Assembly (NCBI RefSeq): GCF_004006665.1
Contig: NZ_QOCL01000003.1
Span: 682,001 to 746,000, forward strand
Reading direction: 5' to 3'
From: Halobacteriovorax sp. HLS
GTDB lineage: Bacteria; Bdellovibrionota; Bacteriovoracia; Bacteriovoracales; Bacteriovoracaceae
Length of the DNA stretch: 64,000 bases
The position numbers and the translations under genes are program-made. The notes below the pieces were generated by a model. It had not been told where the DNA came from, made no database searches, and worked only from the letters and a program-made list of their open reading frames with translations. Shown piece after piece: positions 34,039 to 42,900 of this stretch (positions are counted from its first letter, which is position 1; the number at the start of each line of letters is the position of its first letter).

Positions 34039-34080
34039 ATAATGTAAAACATTACGCAACTAGTCAACAACAATTACGCA
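34039..34080 (-). promoter_or_regulatory. L,D-transpeptidase promoter with two TGCGTAA boxes
   Basis: TTGACT (34062-34067) and CATTAT (34039-34044) are 17 bases apart on the minus strand. TGCGTAA occurs at 34074-34080, above the -35, and at 34052-34058, inside the spacer, 22 bases apart. The same heptamer is repeated at 11-base spacing in the umuDC promoter. Confidence 0.45.
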
Positions 34081-34099
34081 CAGTGTAATAATTACTATC

Positions 34100-34125
34100 A
34101 AAAAAAGGGGCCCAAAAGCCCCTTT
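34100..34125 (-). terminator. Terminator of the FKBP isomerase gene
   Basis: AAAGGGGC/GCCCCTTT form an eight-pair stem with a six-base loop (34104-34125). A T-run follows on the minus strand, 32 bases after the stop. Confidence 0.9.
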
Positions 34126-34156
34126 CTATATCTTGAAATATCTTTAAGAATATTTT

Positions 34157-34882
34157 CTACTTACCGTGTCCATGCCCATGACCATCATCTGGACTGTGCG
34201 CTTCACCGGCCTGGATATCAAATAGTTCAACTTCAAATACTAAAGTTGCTCCACCAGGTATTTTTGGAGGTGCACCGTGGTCACCATAGGCCAGACCAGA
34301 AGGAATAACTAATTTAATTTTCCCACCTTTACCAACTAATTGAAGACCTTCAGTCCAACCTTTAATCACTCTATTAAGTGGGAAGCTTACTTCTTTTCCT
34401 CTATCAACAGAAGAGTCAAAAACTGTCCCATCAATTAGAGTTCCGTGATAGTGAACTTTAACCGTATCAGTTGCCTTTGGCTTAGCACCGTCTCCGGCCT
34501 TGATAATCTTATAAGCAAGACCTGATGCTGTCTTAGTTGCACCTTCGCTAGATACGAATTTTTCTAAGAACTTCTCACCTTCAACTTTTACACCTTGAGA
34601 ATGAGCTTCAACTCTTTTTTGGAATTCTTCACGAATTTTTGGCTGATAAACTTTTAGATCAACTTGCTCTTTAGTTCCTCTTGCAGCGTCTTTAAGACCT
34701 TGAGTCATTGCCATAAGTTCAGCATCGCTAAGCTTAAGATCTTTCATTCTTTGACCAAACATATAACCAACCGAGTAGAATACTTTATCGTTCTCAGCAG
34801 TTACTTTAACATCTTGTTGCTTATTACACCCTGTCATAAGGGCCGTCGCAGCAAAAACACCTACTAATAGGCTCTTCTTCAT
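34157..34882 (-). CDS. FKBP-type peptidyl-prolyl isomerase lipoprotein
   Basis: This 241-residue protein has lipobox M-T-G-C (Cys19), an N-terminal helical dimerisation domain like FkpA/Mip (about 28-125) and a C-terminal FKBP domain (V-H-Y-H-G-T-L-I-D-G-T-V-F-D-S-S, F-x-L-x-x-V-I-K-G-W-T-E-G-L, I-P-x-x-L-A-Y-G). It ends in a short His/Gly-rich tail (G-H-G-H-G-H-G-K). It would speed proline isomerisation in periplasmic protein folding. Confidence 0.95.
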   Translation of the reverse strand: MKKSLLVGVFAATALMTGCNKQQDVKVTAENDKVFYSVGYMFGQRMKDLKLSDAELMAMTQGLKDAARGTKEQVDLKVYQPKIREEFQKRVEAHSQGVKVEGEKFLEKFVSSEGATKTASGLAYKIIKAGDGAKPKATDTVKVHYHGTLIDGTVFDSSVDRGKEVSFPLNRVIKGWTEGLQLVGKGGKIKLVIPSGLAYGDHGAPPKIPGGATLVFEVELFDIQAGEAHSPDDGHGHGHGK

Positions 34883-34963
34883 GATTACTTCCTTTGTAAT
34901 ATTAAACTTCCATTTAACTTTAAATCTTTATAATTTTACACGGCCATACCGATATAATCAAGC

Positions 34964-35743
34964 TTAGTTATGCGGATAAAGGTGCCTCTTTCTAAGTTTT
35001 TCTTTATCTGACTCACTCTTGGAGTATTCATAATTGTATAATGCTCCTTCCCAATCTCCGTACATAGGGTTTGGGAGTATTATATATTTACGACCAAAGT
35101 CGCCTCGGTGCTTATCTGCAAGAATATTTCTCTCATTAGTCCCTTTCTTATGAAAGACTTCTGAGAAATCAGCTAATGTATCTCCTACTAGCATCACGAT
35201 ATCGTAATTCTTTAAAACATCTTGCCTTCTTTCTTCTTTATTTGAAGTAGTCGTTCTTAAGAATATATCCTGTCTTTTAACCGGAAAGCCTACGTCTAGC
35301 ATATTCTTGTAAGTTGCTTCTAGTCCTCTAATTTTTCTATTTGAGATATAGATTATTTTGACACCTTTTTTATGAACATAATTCAAAAAATCCACAGAGC
35401 CTGGTAAGGCCTTCGCTTGGGCCAAGTCAATCCACTTAAACCAGCTAACAGGCTCGTAAGTATGCTTATCAATGATATTTTTCGCCTGATATGGACTATT
35501 ATCTAAAAGAGTTTCATCAATATCAAAAACAATGGCCGGCTTTTTGCGATACATTCTCTTTCTTAGTACATCATCAAGGTGGTTTCTTGCACTATTAAAA
35601 GCTTGGTAAGTTAAGGCCCTGACTTCGGCAGCGTTTTGAATCCAAAGGGTTCCCTGTTCGGTGTAAAGAGCGGGATTATTATTTGAATTGGTGCTACAAC
35701 CTGTAATGATAATGGTTAATAAAAACATGTATACAAACTTCAT
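34964..35743 (-). CDS. e(P4)/class C acid phosphatase lipoprotein (HAD superfamily)
   Basis: This 259-residue lipoprotein (lipobox I-T-G-C, Cys16) has the HAD catalytic loop D-I-D-E-T-L-L-D-N-S-P-Y. The later S-N-R-K and G-D-T-L-A-D-F motifs follow the 5'-nucleotidase e(P4) family, which removes phosphate from NMN or nucleotides outside the cytoplasm so nucleosides can be taken up. In a predator it could salvage prey nucleotides. It lies nine bases after rnhA. Confidence 0.9.
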   Translation of the reverse strand: MKFVYMFLLTIIITGCSTNSNNNPALYTEQGTLWIQNAAEVRALTYQAFNSARNHLDDVLRKRMYRKKPAIVFDIDETLLDNSPYQAKNIIDKHTYEPVSWFKWIDLAQAKALPGSVDFLNYVHKKGVKIIYISNRKIRGLEATYKNMLDVGFPVKRQDIFLRTTTSNKEERRQDVLKNYDIVMLVGDTLADFSEVFHKKGTNERNILADKHRGDFGRKYIILPNPMYGDWEGALYNYEYSKSESDKEKLRKRHLYPHN

Positions 35744-35752
35744 AAACTCTCC

Positions 35753-36391
35753 TTAAAAACCACTCTCATCGAGTGCTTCATTCGCTAATTGGTCGCATAG
35801 TTCATTTTGTGGATGACCTGCGTGCCCCTTAACCCATATATATTCTATCTTGGTAAAAGACTGGGATACTTCATCTAAATCTTTCCAAAGGTCTACATTT
35901 TCAGGTGGCTTCTTATCTGCTTTTTTCCAGCCTCTAGATTTCCAAGAATGAATCCAGCTCTTCATTCCATCAACAACATATTTTGAATCAGAATAGAGAT
36001 AGATATTCAAATCTTTAAAATCTGCTCTTTCTCTAATAAGCGTCTCCATTGCGTCAACCGCACCCTTCATCTCCATTCTGTTATTTGTGGTGCGAGTCTC
36101 TACACCAGAGGCCTTAAATAAAATTTCCCCAGTAGATAGTTGACCTACACAACCCCACGAACCAGGACCTGGGTTTCCTCGACATGCCCCATCACTAAAT
36201 AAGGCCACATCAAATTCACTTTTAAGCTCAGTTGGTACGGGATATTCATCATTGCTTGAACTATGAGCACTATCTTCGTCTTCCCAATTTTCAATCTGGG
36301 ATTTTAAATAATCTATAGCTTCTAGCGCTTGATTATTATCAGGGAATTTCGTCTTTAACTTATTGAAGAAATTAATAGTCTTCTTTTTCAC
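35753..36391 (-). CDS. rnhA: Ribonuclease HI with N-terminal extension
   Basis: This enzyme cuts the RNA strand of RNA-DNA hybrids. The 212 residues carry the four catalytic acids D67 (F-S-D-G-A-C-R-G-N-P-G-P-G), E107 (N-R-M-E-M), D135 (Y-S-D-S-K-Y) and D200. The first 57 residues are an acidic extension not found in E. coli RNase HI (155 residues) and not a recognisable caulimovirus-type hybrid-binding domain. It begins at GTG. Confidence 0.93.
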   Translation of the reverse strand: MKKKTINFFNKLKTKFPDNNQALEAIDYLKSQIENWEDEDSAHSSSNDEYPVPTELKSEFDVALFSDGACRGNPGPGSWGCVGQLSTGEILFKASGVETRTTNNRMEMKGAVDAMETLIRERADFKDLNIYLYSDSKYVVDGMKSWIHSWKSRGWKKADKKPPENVDLWKDLDEVSQSFTKIEYIWVKGHAGHPQNELCDQLANEALDESGF

Positions 36392-36528
36392 TTTTAAACC
36401 TTAGATAACAATTTGGATTTATTAAAAGACAATTCTACCTTATTGATATCAACTAGCAAATATAGATTAGTTGGATTATATTACACAACGCAATACCACA
36501 ATTAGTCGATTCAAAATCTGCTCATTTC

Positions 36529-37059
36529 ATGTTAAATAGACGCTCTACTGGAGATATCTTGAAATCTAATTATACATTAAAAGTATTTAAAGAATATTTT
36601 AACTTTGCTTGTGCCCATTTTATGATTTTCAAAGATGGTTCAAGAGAACCTCTACATGGTCACAATTACCGAGTAAGCGTAAATGGACATCACGATTCAC
36701 TTAATGGAGATATGGTTATAGACTTTCTAGACTTAAAACCAATTGTTAAAAAAATCTGTGACGAGATTGACCATAAATTAATTCTACCTAGTGAATGTGC
36801 TTTACTCGAAATTAATGAAACTGAAAAGCAAATTGAAGTAAAAACTCCAGATAATAGCTTTTTTAGTTTTCCAAAAAGTGATGTTTTAGTCATTCCAATA
36901 AAAAATTCTAGTGTTGAGAGATTAGCAGGTTTTATTGCTAAAGAAATAGAGATACAATTACAAAAGCTTTTTAATTTCCAATTTGATATTTTGGAAGTAG
37001 AAGTTGAAGAATCCAAGGGGCAATCTGTAATATACCGCCTCTTTAGAGATAAGGAATAA
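36529..37059 (+). CDS. 6-pyruvoyl-tetrahydropterin synthase family, PTPS-III type
   Basis: This 176-residue COG0720 protein has zinc ligands H30, H43 and H45 (F-A-C-A-H and L-H-G-H). The catalytic Cys of QueD (C-x3-HGH) is missing. Instead E40-P-L-H43-G-H gives the E-x2-HGH signature of PTPS-III, which makes the folate intermediate 6-hydroxymethyl-dihydropterin and can replace FolB. It also carries an insertion of about 35 residues after D-H-K-L (about residues 83-118). It precedes an M14 carboxypeptidase by four bases. Confidence 0.85.
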   Translation: MLNRRSTGDILKSNYTLKVFKEYFNFACAHFMIFKDGSREPLHGHNYRVSVNGHHDSLNGDMVIDFLDLKPIVKKICDEIDHKLILPSECALLEINETEKQIEVKTPDNSFFSFPKSDVLVIPIKNSSVERLAGFIAKEIEIQLQKLFNFQFDILEVEVEESKGQSVIYRLFRDKE

Positions 37060-37063
37060 AAGA

Positions 37064-37735
37064 ATGAACTTTATTGAATTAAAGTCGGGCTCCTCGGTTG
37101 AAGGAGAAGAAATCAAGGCCTTTAAGACTGAAGGAAAGGCCAAGAGCTATGTCTACCTTATGGCCGGAACTCATGGTGATGAAGTCGAAGGTGTTTACGT
37201 AGTTGAGAAGCTGTATAAGTGGTTAATTGAGCAAAGTGATATTGAGCTTGATATGGTTGTAATCCCGATCCTCAATCCTGATGGATACAGAAATGCAACG
37301 AGAGTTAACGCTAATGGTGTAGACTTAAATAGAAACTATGATAGTGGGACATGGTCTAGTGAAGCACGTGAAGCAAAGTATTACCCTGGAAAAGCACCTT
37401 TAAGTGAGCCGGAAAATATTTTTCTGATTAGTTTATTCGAGAAGTTTCCTCCAAGAATAATTTTAAGTTTTCATTCATGGAAACCAATGATTAATTATAA
37501 TGGTGACTGTAAAGAAGTTGCAGAATTTATAGCAAAGTACAATAACTATATAACTTGTGACGATATCGAAGGACATCCAACACCTGGTTCACTTGGAGAT
37601 CTAGGCCCTAAGAAATATAACAGTCCTGTTATTACTTTTGAATGTCCAGTTCTAAGTGATGAAAAAGGTCTTAAGGCCATCTGGCAAGAGAGTGAAGAAG
37701 GCTTAAAAGAATTATTTAAAACAGATCTTCTATAA
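37064..37735 (+). CDS. M14-family zinc carboxypeptidase (MpaA-like)
   Basis: This 223-residue protein has the M14 zinc site (G-T-H-G-D-E, then S-F-H-S-W), the substrate block N-P-D-G-Y-x-N-x-T-R-x-N-x-x-G-V-D-L-N-R-N-Y, and a late catalytic Glu (I-T-F-E-C-P). The small size and lack of a signal peptide resemble MpaA, which trims gamma-D-Glu-diaminopimelate bonds in recycled murein peptides in the cytoplasm. Such an enzyme could process host wall fragments, by inference. Confidence 0.88.
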   Translation: MNFIELKSGSSVEGEEIKAFKTEGKAKSYVYLMAGTHGDEVEGVYVVEKLYKWLIEQSDIELDMVVIPILNPDGYRNATRVNANGVDLNRNYDSGTWSSEAREAKYYPGKAPLSEPENIFLISLFEKFPPRIILSFHSWKPMINYNGDCKEVAEFIAKYNNYITCDDIEGHPTPGSLGDLGPKKYNSPVITFECPVLSDEKGLKAIWQESEEGLKELFKTDLL

Positions 37736-37740
37736 AAAGT

Positions 37741-37764
37741 TTTCCCCTCTTACTAGAGGGGAAA
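37741..37764. terminator. Terminator between the M14 gene and the alcohol dehydrogenase gene
   Basis: TTTCCCCTC/GAGGGGAAA is a nine-pair stem with a six-base loop. On the minus strand AAAACTTTTT follows. It lies in the 37-base gap between the convergent genes. Confidence 0.75.
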
Positions 37765-37772
37765 TATCTTAA

Positions 37773-38813
37773 TTACAGCGAACTCATATCAACAACAAAT
37801 CTATATCTAACATCTGACTTTATTATTCTTTCAAATGCAGTATTAATCTCGTCCATCTTAATCATTTCAACATCACTAACAATATCGTGTTCAGCGCAAA
37901 AATCTAGCATCTCTTGGGTTTCTTTTATTCCACCAATTAATGAGCCAGCAATTCTCTTTCTACCAAAAATTAATGGTCCACCATTTACTGGATCAACAGG
38001 CTCAATCGCGCCAACTATAACCATCGTTGCATCTCTTTTAAGAAGGCCAACATAAGGGTTAACGTCATGTCTCACTGGTATAGTATTTAAAAGGAAATCA
38101 AAACTATTAGAGCTTTCTTTCATGGAAGCTTCATCAGTAGACAATAGAACTTCATGAGCTCCTAATCTCTTCGCATCATCACCTTTTGACTTCGAACGAG
38201 TGATCATGACAACCTCTGCTCCCATGGCGACTGCAAACTTAATTCCCATATGTCCAAGTCCGCCAAGCCCAATAACACCAACTCTATCACCTTTCTTAAT
38301 TCCCCAATGCTTTAAAGGGGAATAAGTAGTGATCCCAGCACATAGAAGTGGTGCCACAGCTTTAGTATCCAACTTTTCTGAAACCTTTAAGACGAACGCT
38401 TTATCTACGATAATACTTTGAGAGTAACCTCCATAAGTTTGTCCTCCAAGAACGACATCTTTTGAGCCGTACGTTAGTGTTGCTCCAGTTTCACAATATT
38501 GTTCAAGCCCTTCTGCGCATGACGAGCATGTTTGACAAGAATCAACCATACAGCCCACACCAACGAGATCACCAACACTAAATTGCTTAACATCACTACC
38601 GATCGCTGTTACGCGACCTACTATTTCATGGCCAGGAACGACGGGATAAACTGCTGGTCCCCACTCACTTCTAGCGGAGTGGATATCGCTGTGACAAACT
38701 CCACAGTATTCAATCTTTATTGCTACATCACTCGCAAGCAATTCTCTTCTGTCTATTTCAAGAGGAGCTAGGTTTTCGGTTGCTGAAGGAGCGGCATAAG
38801 CTAAAGTTTTCAT
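37773..38813 (-). CDS. Zinc-dependent alcohol dehydrogenase (YahK/cinnamyl type)
   Basis: This 346-residue medium-chain dehydrogenase has the catalytic zinc site (C-G-V-C-H-S-D, G-H-E-I-V-G-R-V), the structural zinc Cys cluster (C-Q-T-C-S-S-C-A-E-G-L-E-Q-Y-C) and a Rossmann G-L-G-G-L-G-H-M-G motif. It most resembles NADP-dependent aldehyde reductases of the YahK/YjgB type. It is monocistronic behind a terminator. The substrate is unknown. Confidence 0.93.
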   Translation of the reverse strand: MKTLAYAAPSATENLAPLEIDRRELLASDVAIKIEYCGVCHSDIHSARSEWGPAVYPVVPGHEIVGRVTAIGSDVKQFSVGDLVGVGCMVDSCQTCSSCAEGLEQYCETGATLTYGSKDVVLGGQTYGGYSQSIIVDKAFVLKVSEKLDTKAVAPLLCAGITTYSPLKHWGIKKGDRVGVIGLGGLGHMGIKFAVAMGAEVVMITRSKSKGDDAKRLGAHEVLLSTDEASMKESSNSFDFLLNTIPVRHDVNPYVGLLKRDATMVIVGAIEPVDPVNGGPLIFGRKRIAGSLIGGIKETQEMLDFCAEHDIVSDVEMIKMDEINTAFERIIKSDVRYRFVVDMSSL

Positions 38814-38942
38814 ATTTTCCTTTTGGTTAAAATTATCATTATAAAGGTAGCCGACTACAAAATGTAAAACAATAATATTGAGCTGAATTCTTATATGTCT
38901 AATGAATTGATGCTAAGTGATTGATTTCTTATCAAGGCCACT

Positions 38943-38970
38943 TTGACACTGTTTCTGCTGGCACTAGTAT
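38943..38970 (+). promoter_or_regulatory. Promoter candidate for the barrel-protease operon
   Basis: TTGACA (38943-38948) and TAGTAT (38965-38970) are 16 bases apart, about 40 bases above the start at 39012. The -35 is a perfect consensus match and the -10 matches at four of six. The rest of 38814-39011 shows nothing else. Confidence 0.4.
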
Positions 38971-39011
38971 TGCACTAAATTACTCAAATACTAGTTAGCA
39001 AGGAAGTGTTA

Positions 39012-39860
39012 ATGAAGAGAATTACCTCTACACTATTGATTTTATTATTATCTCAGATGGCAGCGGCTGAACAAGAAGCGTCATCAAATACAACAAGTGT
39101 TGAAAAAGTAGACACAAATGGCACTAAGCTTAGTCCCAGATTGTCCCTATCTTCAACTCTTGTAAGTAATAGAAGAGATATTAATAAAGACCCAGATGCT
39201 GTCTTCTATAATTCAACAAACTTTGGTTTATCGCTAAAGTCGAACAAAACTTATAGATGGGCCTTTGGTGTTGGCTTCAATAAGAATCTGACTGGTGAAA
39301 GAAAATTAGATTGGGGTGATGGTTCAGTTTCTGTTTCAAGAGGTCTTGCAAGACCAAATGAGTTTTGGAATATTTCAGGGAAAGTTTCAACAATTATCCC
39401 ACTTGCGAAATCGACAAAAGCATATTCTGAGCTTAATGGATTAATTGGTATTCAGCCTGTAGTTTCTTGGGATGCTTCACAAGTTGGAGCAAAAGGTCTT
39501 TCATTGGCCTATATTCCAAAGTTCACTACATACTTCTATGAGCATGAGACAAATGTTTATGGTTCTTCAAATAACCAATTTAAAACGAACCACACACTAT
39601 CTGTAGATTATAGCTTTACTGACAAATTATCAGCTAACTTTACAAGCATTTATATTAGATCTTGGACTCATAAGGGACAAAGAAGTGACAGCTTTGCCTT
39701 TGATCAAAGTGTTACATATAGCCTAAGCTCAAAATTTTGGACTTCCGTAGGACATAGTATCGGTGGTTCAGCAATTGGTCCTAATGGACAGAGTAATAAT
39801 ATCCAGTTCTATGATGAAAATCTTAGTACTTGGTACTTGAGTGCAGGATTAACGTTTTAA
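39012..39860 (+). CDS. Probable outer-membrane beta-barrel protein
   Basis: The ATG at 39012 follows AGGAAG; the GTG at 39006 does not. The 282 residues start with a Sec signal (M-A-A-A-E). Alternating strands rich in Y, W, F, S and T follow (G-L-S-L-K-S-N-K-T-Y-R-W-A-F-G-V-G-F), ending in L-S-A-G-L-T-F with a terminal Phe recognised by Bam. No family name can be given. It lies 56 bases before the giant metalloprotease gene and may secrete or anchor it. Confidence 0.75.
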   Translation: MKRITSTLLILLLSQMAAAEQEASSNTTSVEKVDTNGTKLSPRLSLSSTLVSNRRDINKDPDAVFYNSTNFGLSLKSNKTYRWAFGVGFNKNLTGERKLDWGDGSVSVSRGLARPNEFWNISGKVSTIIPLAKSTKAYSELNGLIGIQPVVSWDASQVGAKGLSLAYIPKFTTYFYEHETNVYGSSNNQFKTNHTLSVDYSFTDKLSANFTSIYIRSWTHKGQRSDSFAFDQSVTYSLSSKFWTSVGHSIGGSAIGPNGQSNNIQFYDENLSTWYLSAGLTF

Positions 39861-39916
39861 AAAATAATTTAAATATAAAGAAGAAAAAGAAAAGAAAAAA
39901 TCGAAAGGAGAAATCG

Positions 39917-42900
39917 ATGAAAAACAAGAAAAACTTACTACTTAACCTAACTTTAGCAGCGGTGCTATCAGCGTCATGTGCTAAAGAACTACCAGATGAT
40001 CCAACTGATCACGTAAAGGATAATGTATATCCTGCAAGTCTATTCGATCAATCTGTAGTCGTTACAGTTGAGGGAGAAGAAAATGGTATTCTAGCCGTTG
40101 AAGCCGATGAGGAAATTCAAGGTGTATGGGCGCTGAATGCTAAGAAATATAGAAAGGTAGTAAATGTCGAAGGTGACGAACTCCTAAAAAGGTTTTTCAA
40201 AAATGTTGAACTTGAGTCTTCAACTCCTGGAGAAAAAATCAAGATTAACTTCAACCTAACAAAAGGTCACTTAGTTGCTTTTGTTGACAAGTCACATGCA
40301 AGCTCTACTTCTCCACACCTTCAAGAGCTTTCGGCAGGTGAAGAAAAAGGAACTCCTGTATTCCAATACTCAATTGGTTCTTGGGGTATTCTTGAAAAAG
40401 TAACAAACTCACTTGGTGAAGAAACAAGAACTGTTACTATTAAAGAAACTATAAGATCACAGGCCACTCACGTTTCAATCAACTCACTTGATTCAAACTT
40501 AGAATATGCCGGTATTAGAGGCCTATCAAAAGAAGAGCAAAAAGAGATTTTCTTAAAAGACTCTCTTCAAGCAAAATACTTTACAGTTAAAGATATCAAA
40601 GCGATTTCTCCAAAGCACAATATCTTTAACTCAGAAAAGTTTAAAAGCTTTACAGATGCGACTCTTTTAAAATCATTTTTAAATAGTGAAACTATTTTCT
40701 TCCACACAGCAATCAATAAAAAAGACCTTGATAAAGAAGAGCTTAGAAAGCTTAAGCAAGGACTACATAATACAGTACTAAAGGCCTGTACTCAAAAGGA
40801 CTTAGAGTTACTTAAGTTTGAAGGAAACCTAGAAGACTGTGTAACAAAGGCAGTATTATCTAAGTCACTTACATTAAAGACTCAAAAAAGAGACCAGGAA
40901 GCAGATACAAAGGAAAAGCTTGCTACTATCTCTTTAGAGGATGCTCTTGAAGATGCAAAAGTTCTTTTAGTTAAGATGAGTCAAGACGATGAGTTAAAAG
41001 AATACTCACTTGTAGACCTTAAAGAAGAATTCACAAATTTTGACGGAAAAACTCTACTTAAAGTAAGTGAACTTGAAAAGAAAGAATACTTCTATCGTAA
41101 GGTTCTTATCGATGCGCCAAACACTTTTGAAGTTACATTTGCTGGTACTGCAACTGACGTAACATTAGTTAAAATTTCGTTTGAAGAAGACAAAATGTCT
41201 ATCAAAAGAGCAAGATCTATTCTTGGAAAAGATGGTGAAACTGAAGTTGATGAAGAAGCACTACTTTCTTTCCCAGTTAAGTACTATAGACTTGTAAATG
41301 AAATAAATGGAAGAAGACTAGTTTCTCCAAAGCATATTGAAGCAACTCATACAGAAGAAGGCGCTATCGCTGCTGTAGACTTCTCTAACAACATGGAAAT
41401 CAATGATCTAAACTCAGTTCTAGATTCTGATCTTGCTGCATGTTTTGTAGGAACAACTGAAACAGAGATCAATGACCTATTCGCAGGAAAAAGATCTGGT
41501 AAGCACATGATCAACTTCACTCTTGATACTTCAAGAGGAGTAAATACTCACAGATGTGGTGGTGAATCAGACGCAGGAGCTCAAGCAAACTTGAAATTCA
41601 AAGAAAGAGTTTCAATGATGGAGTATAAGAAAGACCGTGCAGAAACAACAGATCTAAATATTCCTTTTGACGCTCAAAAGAAATTAGGTTTTGGATTCTT
41701 CACAGGAATGAAAGTTACTGGACAAGGTTACTCTCAAGATACTGACTCGGAAAAGTCAAATACTTATCTTCCAAGTAGATTTGATATTAAAAACTGTAAG
41801 CAAGTTGAGTACGTACTAACTGGTATCCCATTAAAGGATGGTGGTAAGAATAATGGTACAACAGACCTAAGAAATAGACTTATCACTTCTACGCATAAAG
41901 TGATTAACGATCTAAATGAAGGTTTCTACAAAGCATTAAAAGGAACGGCACTTGATAGAGCAAACTGTACTACAGATGGTTCTAACAAGCCTGTACTAAC
42001 TCTATCAATCGAAAGAGACGCTAATATTTCTGGAAACAAAGTAAAAGTTTGTAAAGACTATGAAACGAACGGAAATAAAGCAGGTTGTGAGAAGATCGTT
42101 CTACCTGTTGTAGAAAGAGCTGTCATGGGTGACCTTGATAAGAACTATGTTTACTATATGCAAAAGGCAACTTCATACCCAATCTTGGGACTTGGTGGAG
42201 CACATAAAAACCCTCTTACTGGAGAAGTTATTTCAGCATCTGTTTATCAGTATGGTGGAAATATGAAAAACGGTATTGAGTGGATGATTGAGTCTTACAA
42301 TGCATTAAAGAAATGGCAAAAGCTGACTGAAGAGACTAGACAAGTCATCGCGCAACAAGCAACTGAAGCTGATGTTGCTGAAGCTAACGCTGAAATTGCA
42401 GATGTAGAGCCATCTACAAGTACTGCAGCAGAGACACACGCTAGTGCTTCAGAAAGTGCTGAGAGATTAATCAATAGAATTAATACAGAAAGAACTCTTA
42501 ATAGAACTGCTTCTATTAACTTAAGAGACAGAAGAATTCTTGATTTTAAAGACAGAATTGCTCCAGCTGGTGAAGTAAAATTATCTGAAAAGTACAAGTC
42601 TCTTCTAGAAAAAAGAACTGCAAACAATATTAATCTTTATAAGCAAGCAATGCTTATGCAAGATATTATGAATGCGAAAAATACTCCAGAAGAAATCAAC
42701 AAGGTTCTTCTTAAGCACGAAAACCCAATTGCTCACGCTAAGCACGAGATGATTGAGTCTTTAAGCTGGAAAACTGTTAACGGTAAAAAAGTTAAAAAAG
42801 ATATCTGTCTTCACACAAGAGATGCATCAATTGTATCAAGTGTAATTAGCAAGCTTCACGATGACTACAATATCGATAAAATCTCAAAGTCTGCAAATGG

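Noticed and set aside
39830-39916. Earlier start of the giant protease gene
   Set aside because: It overlaps the barrel gene end, gives a Lys-rich stretch before the lipoprotein signal, and lacks a ribosome site. The ATG at 39917 has AAAGGAG.
42295-42627. Minus-strand frames inside the large protease gene (also 43084-43401 and 43561-43983)
   Set aside because: They have no ribosome sites or recognisable features and lie within a well-supported lipoprotein gene.
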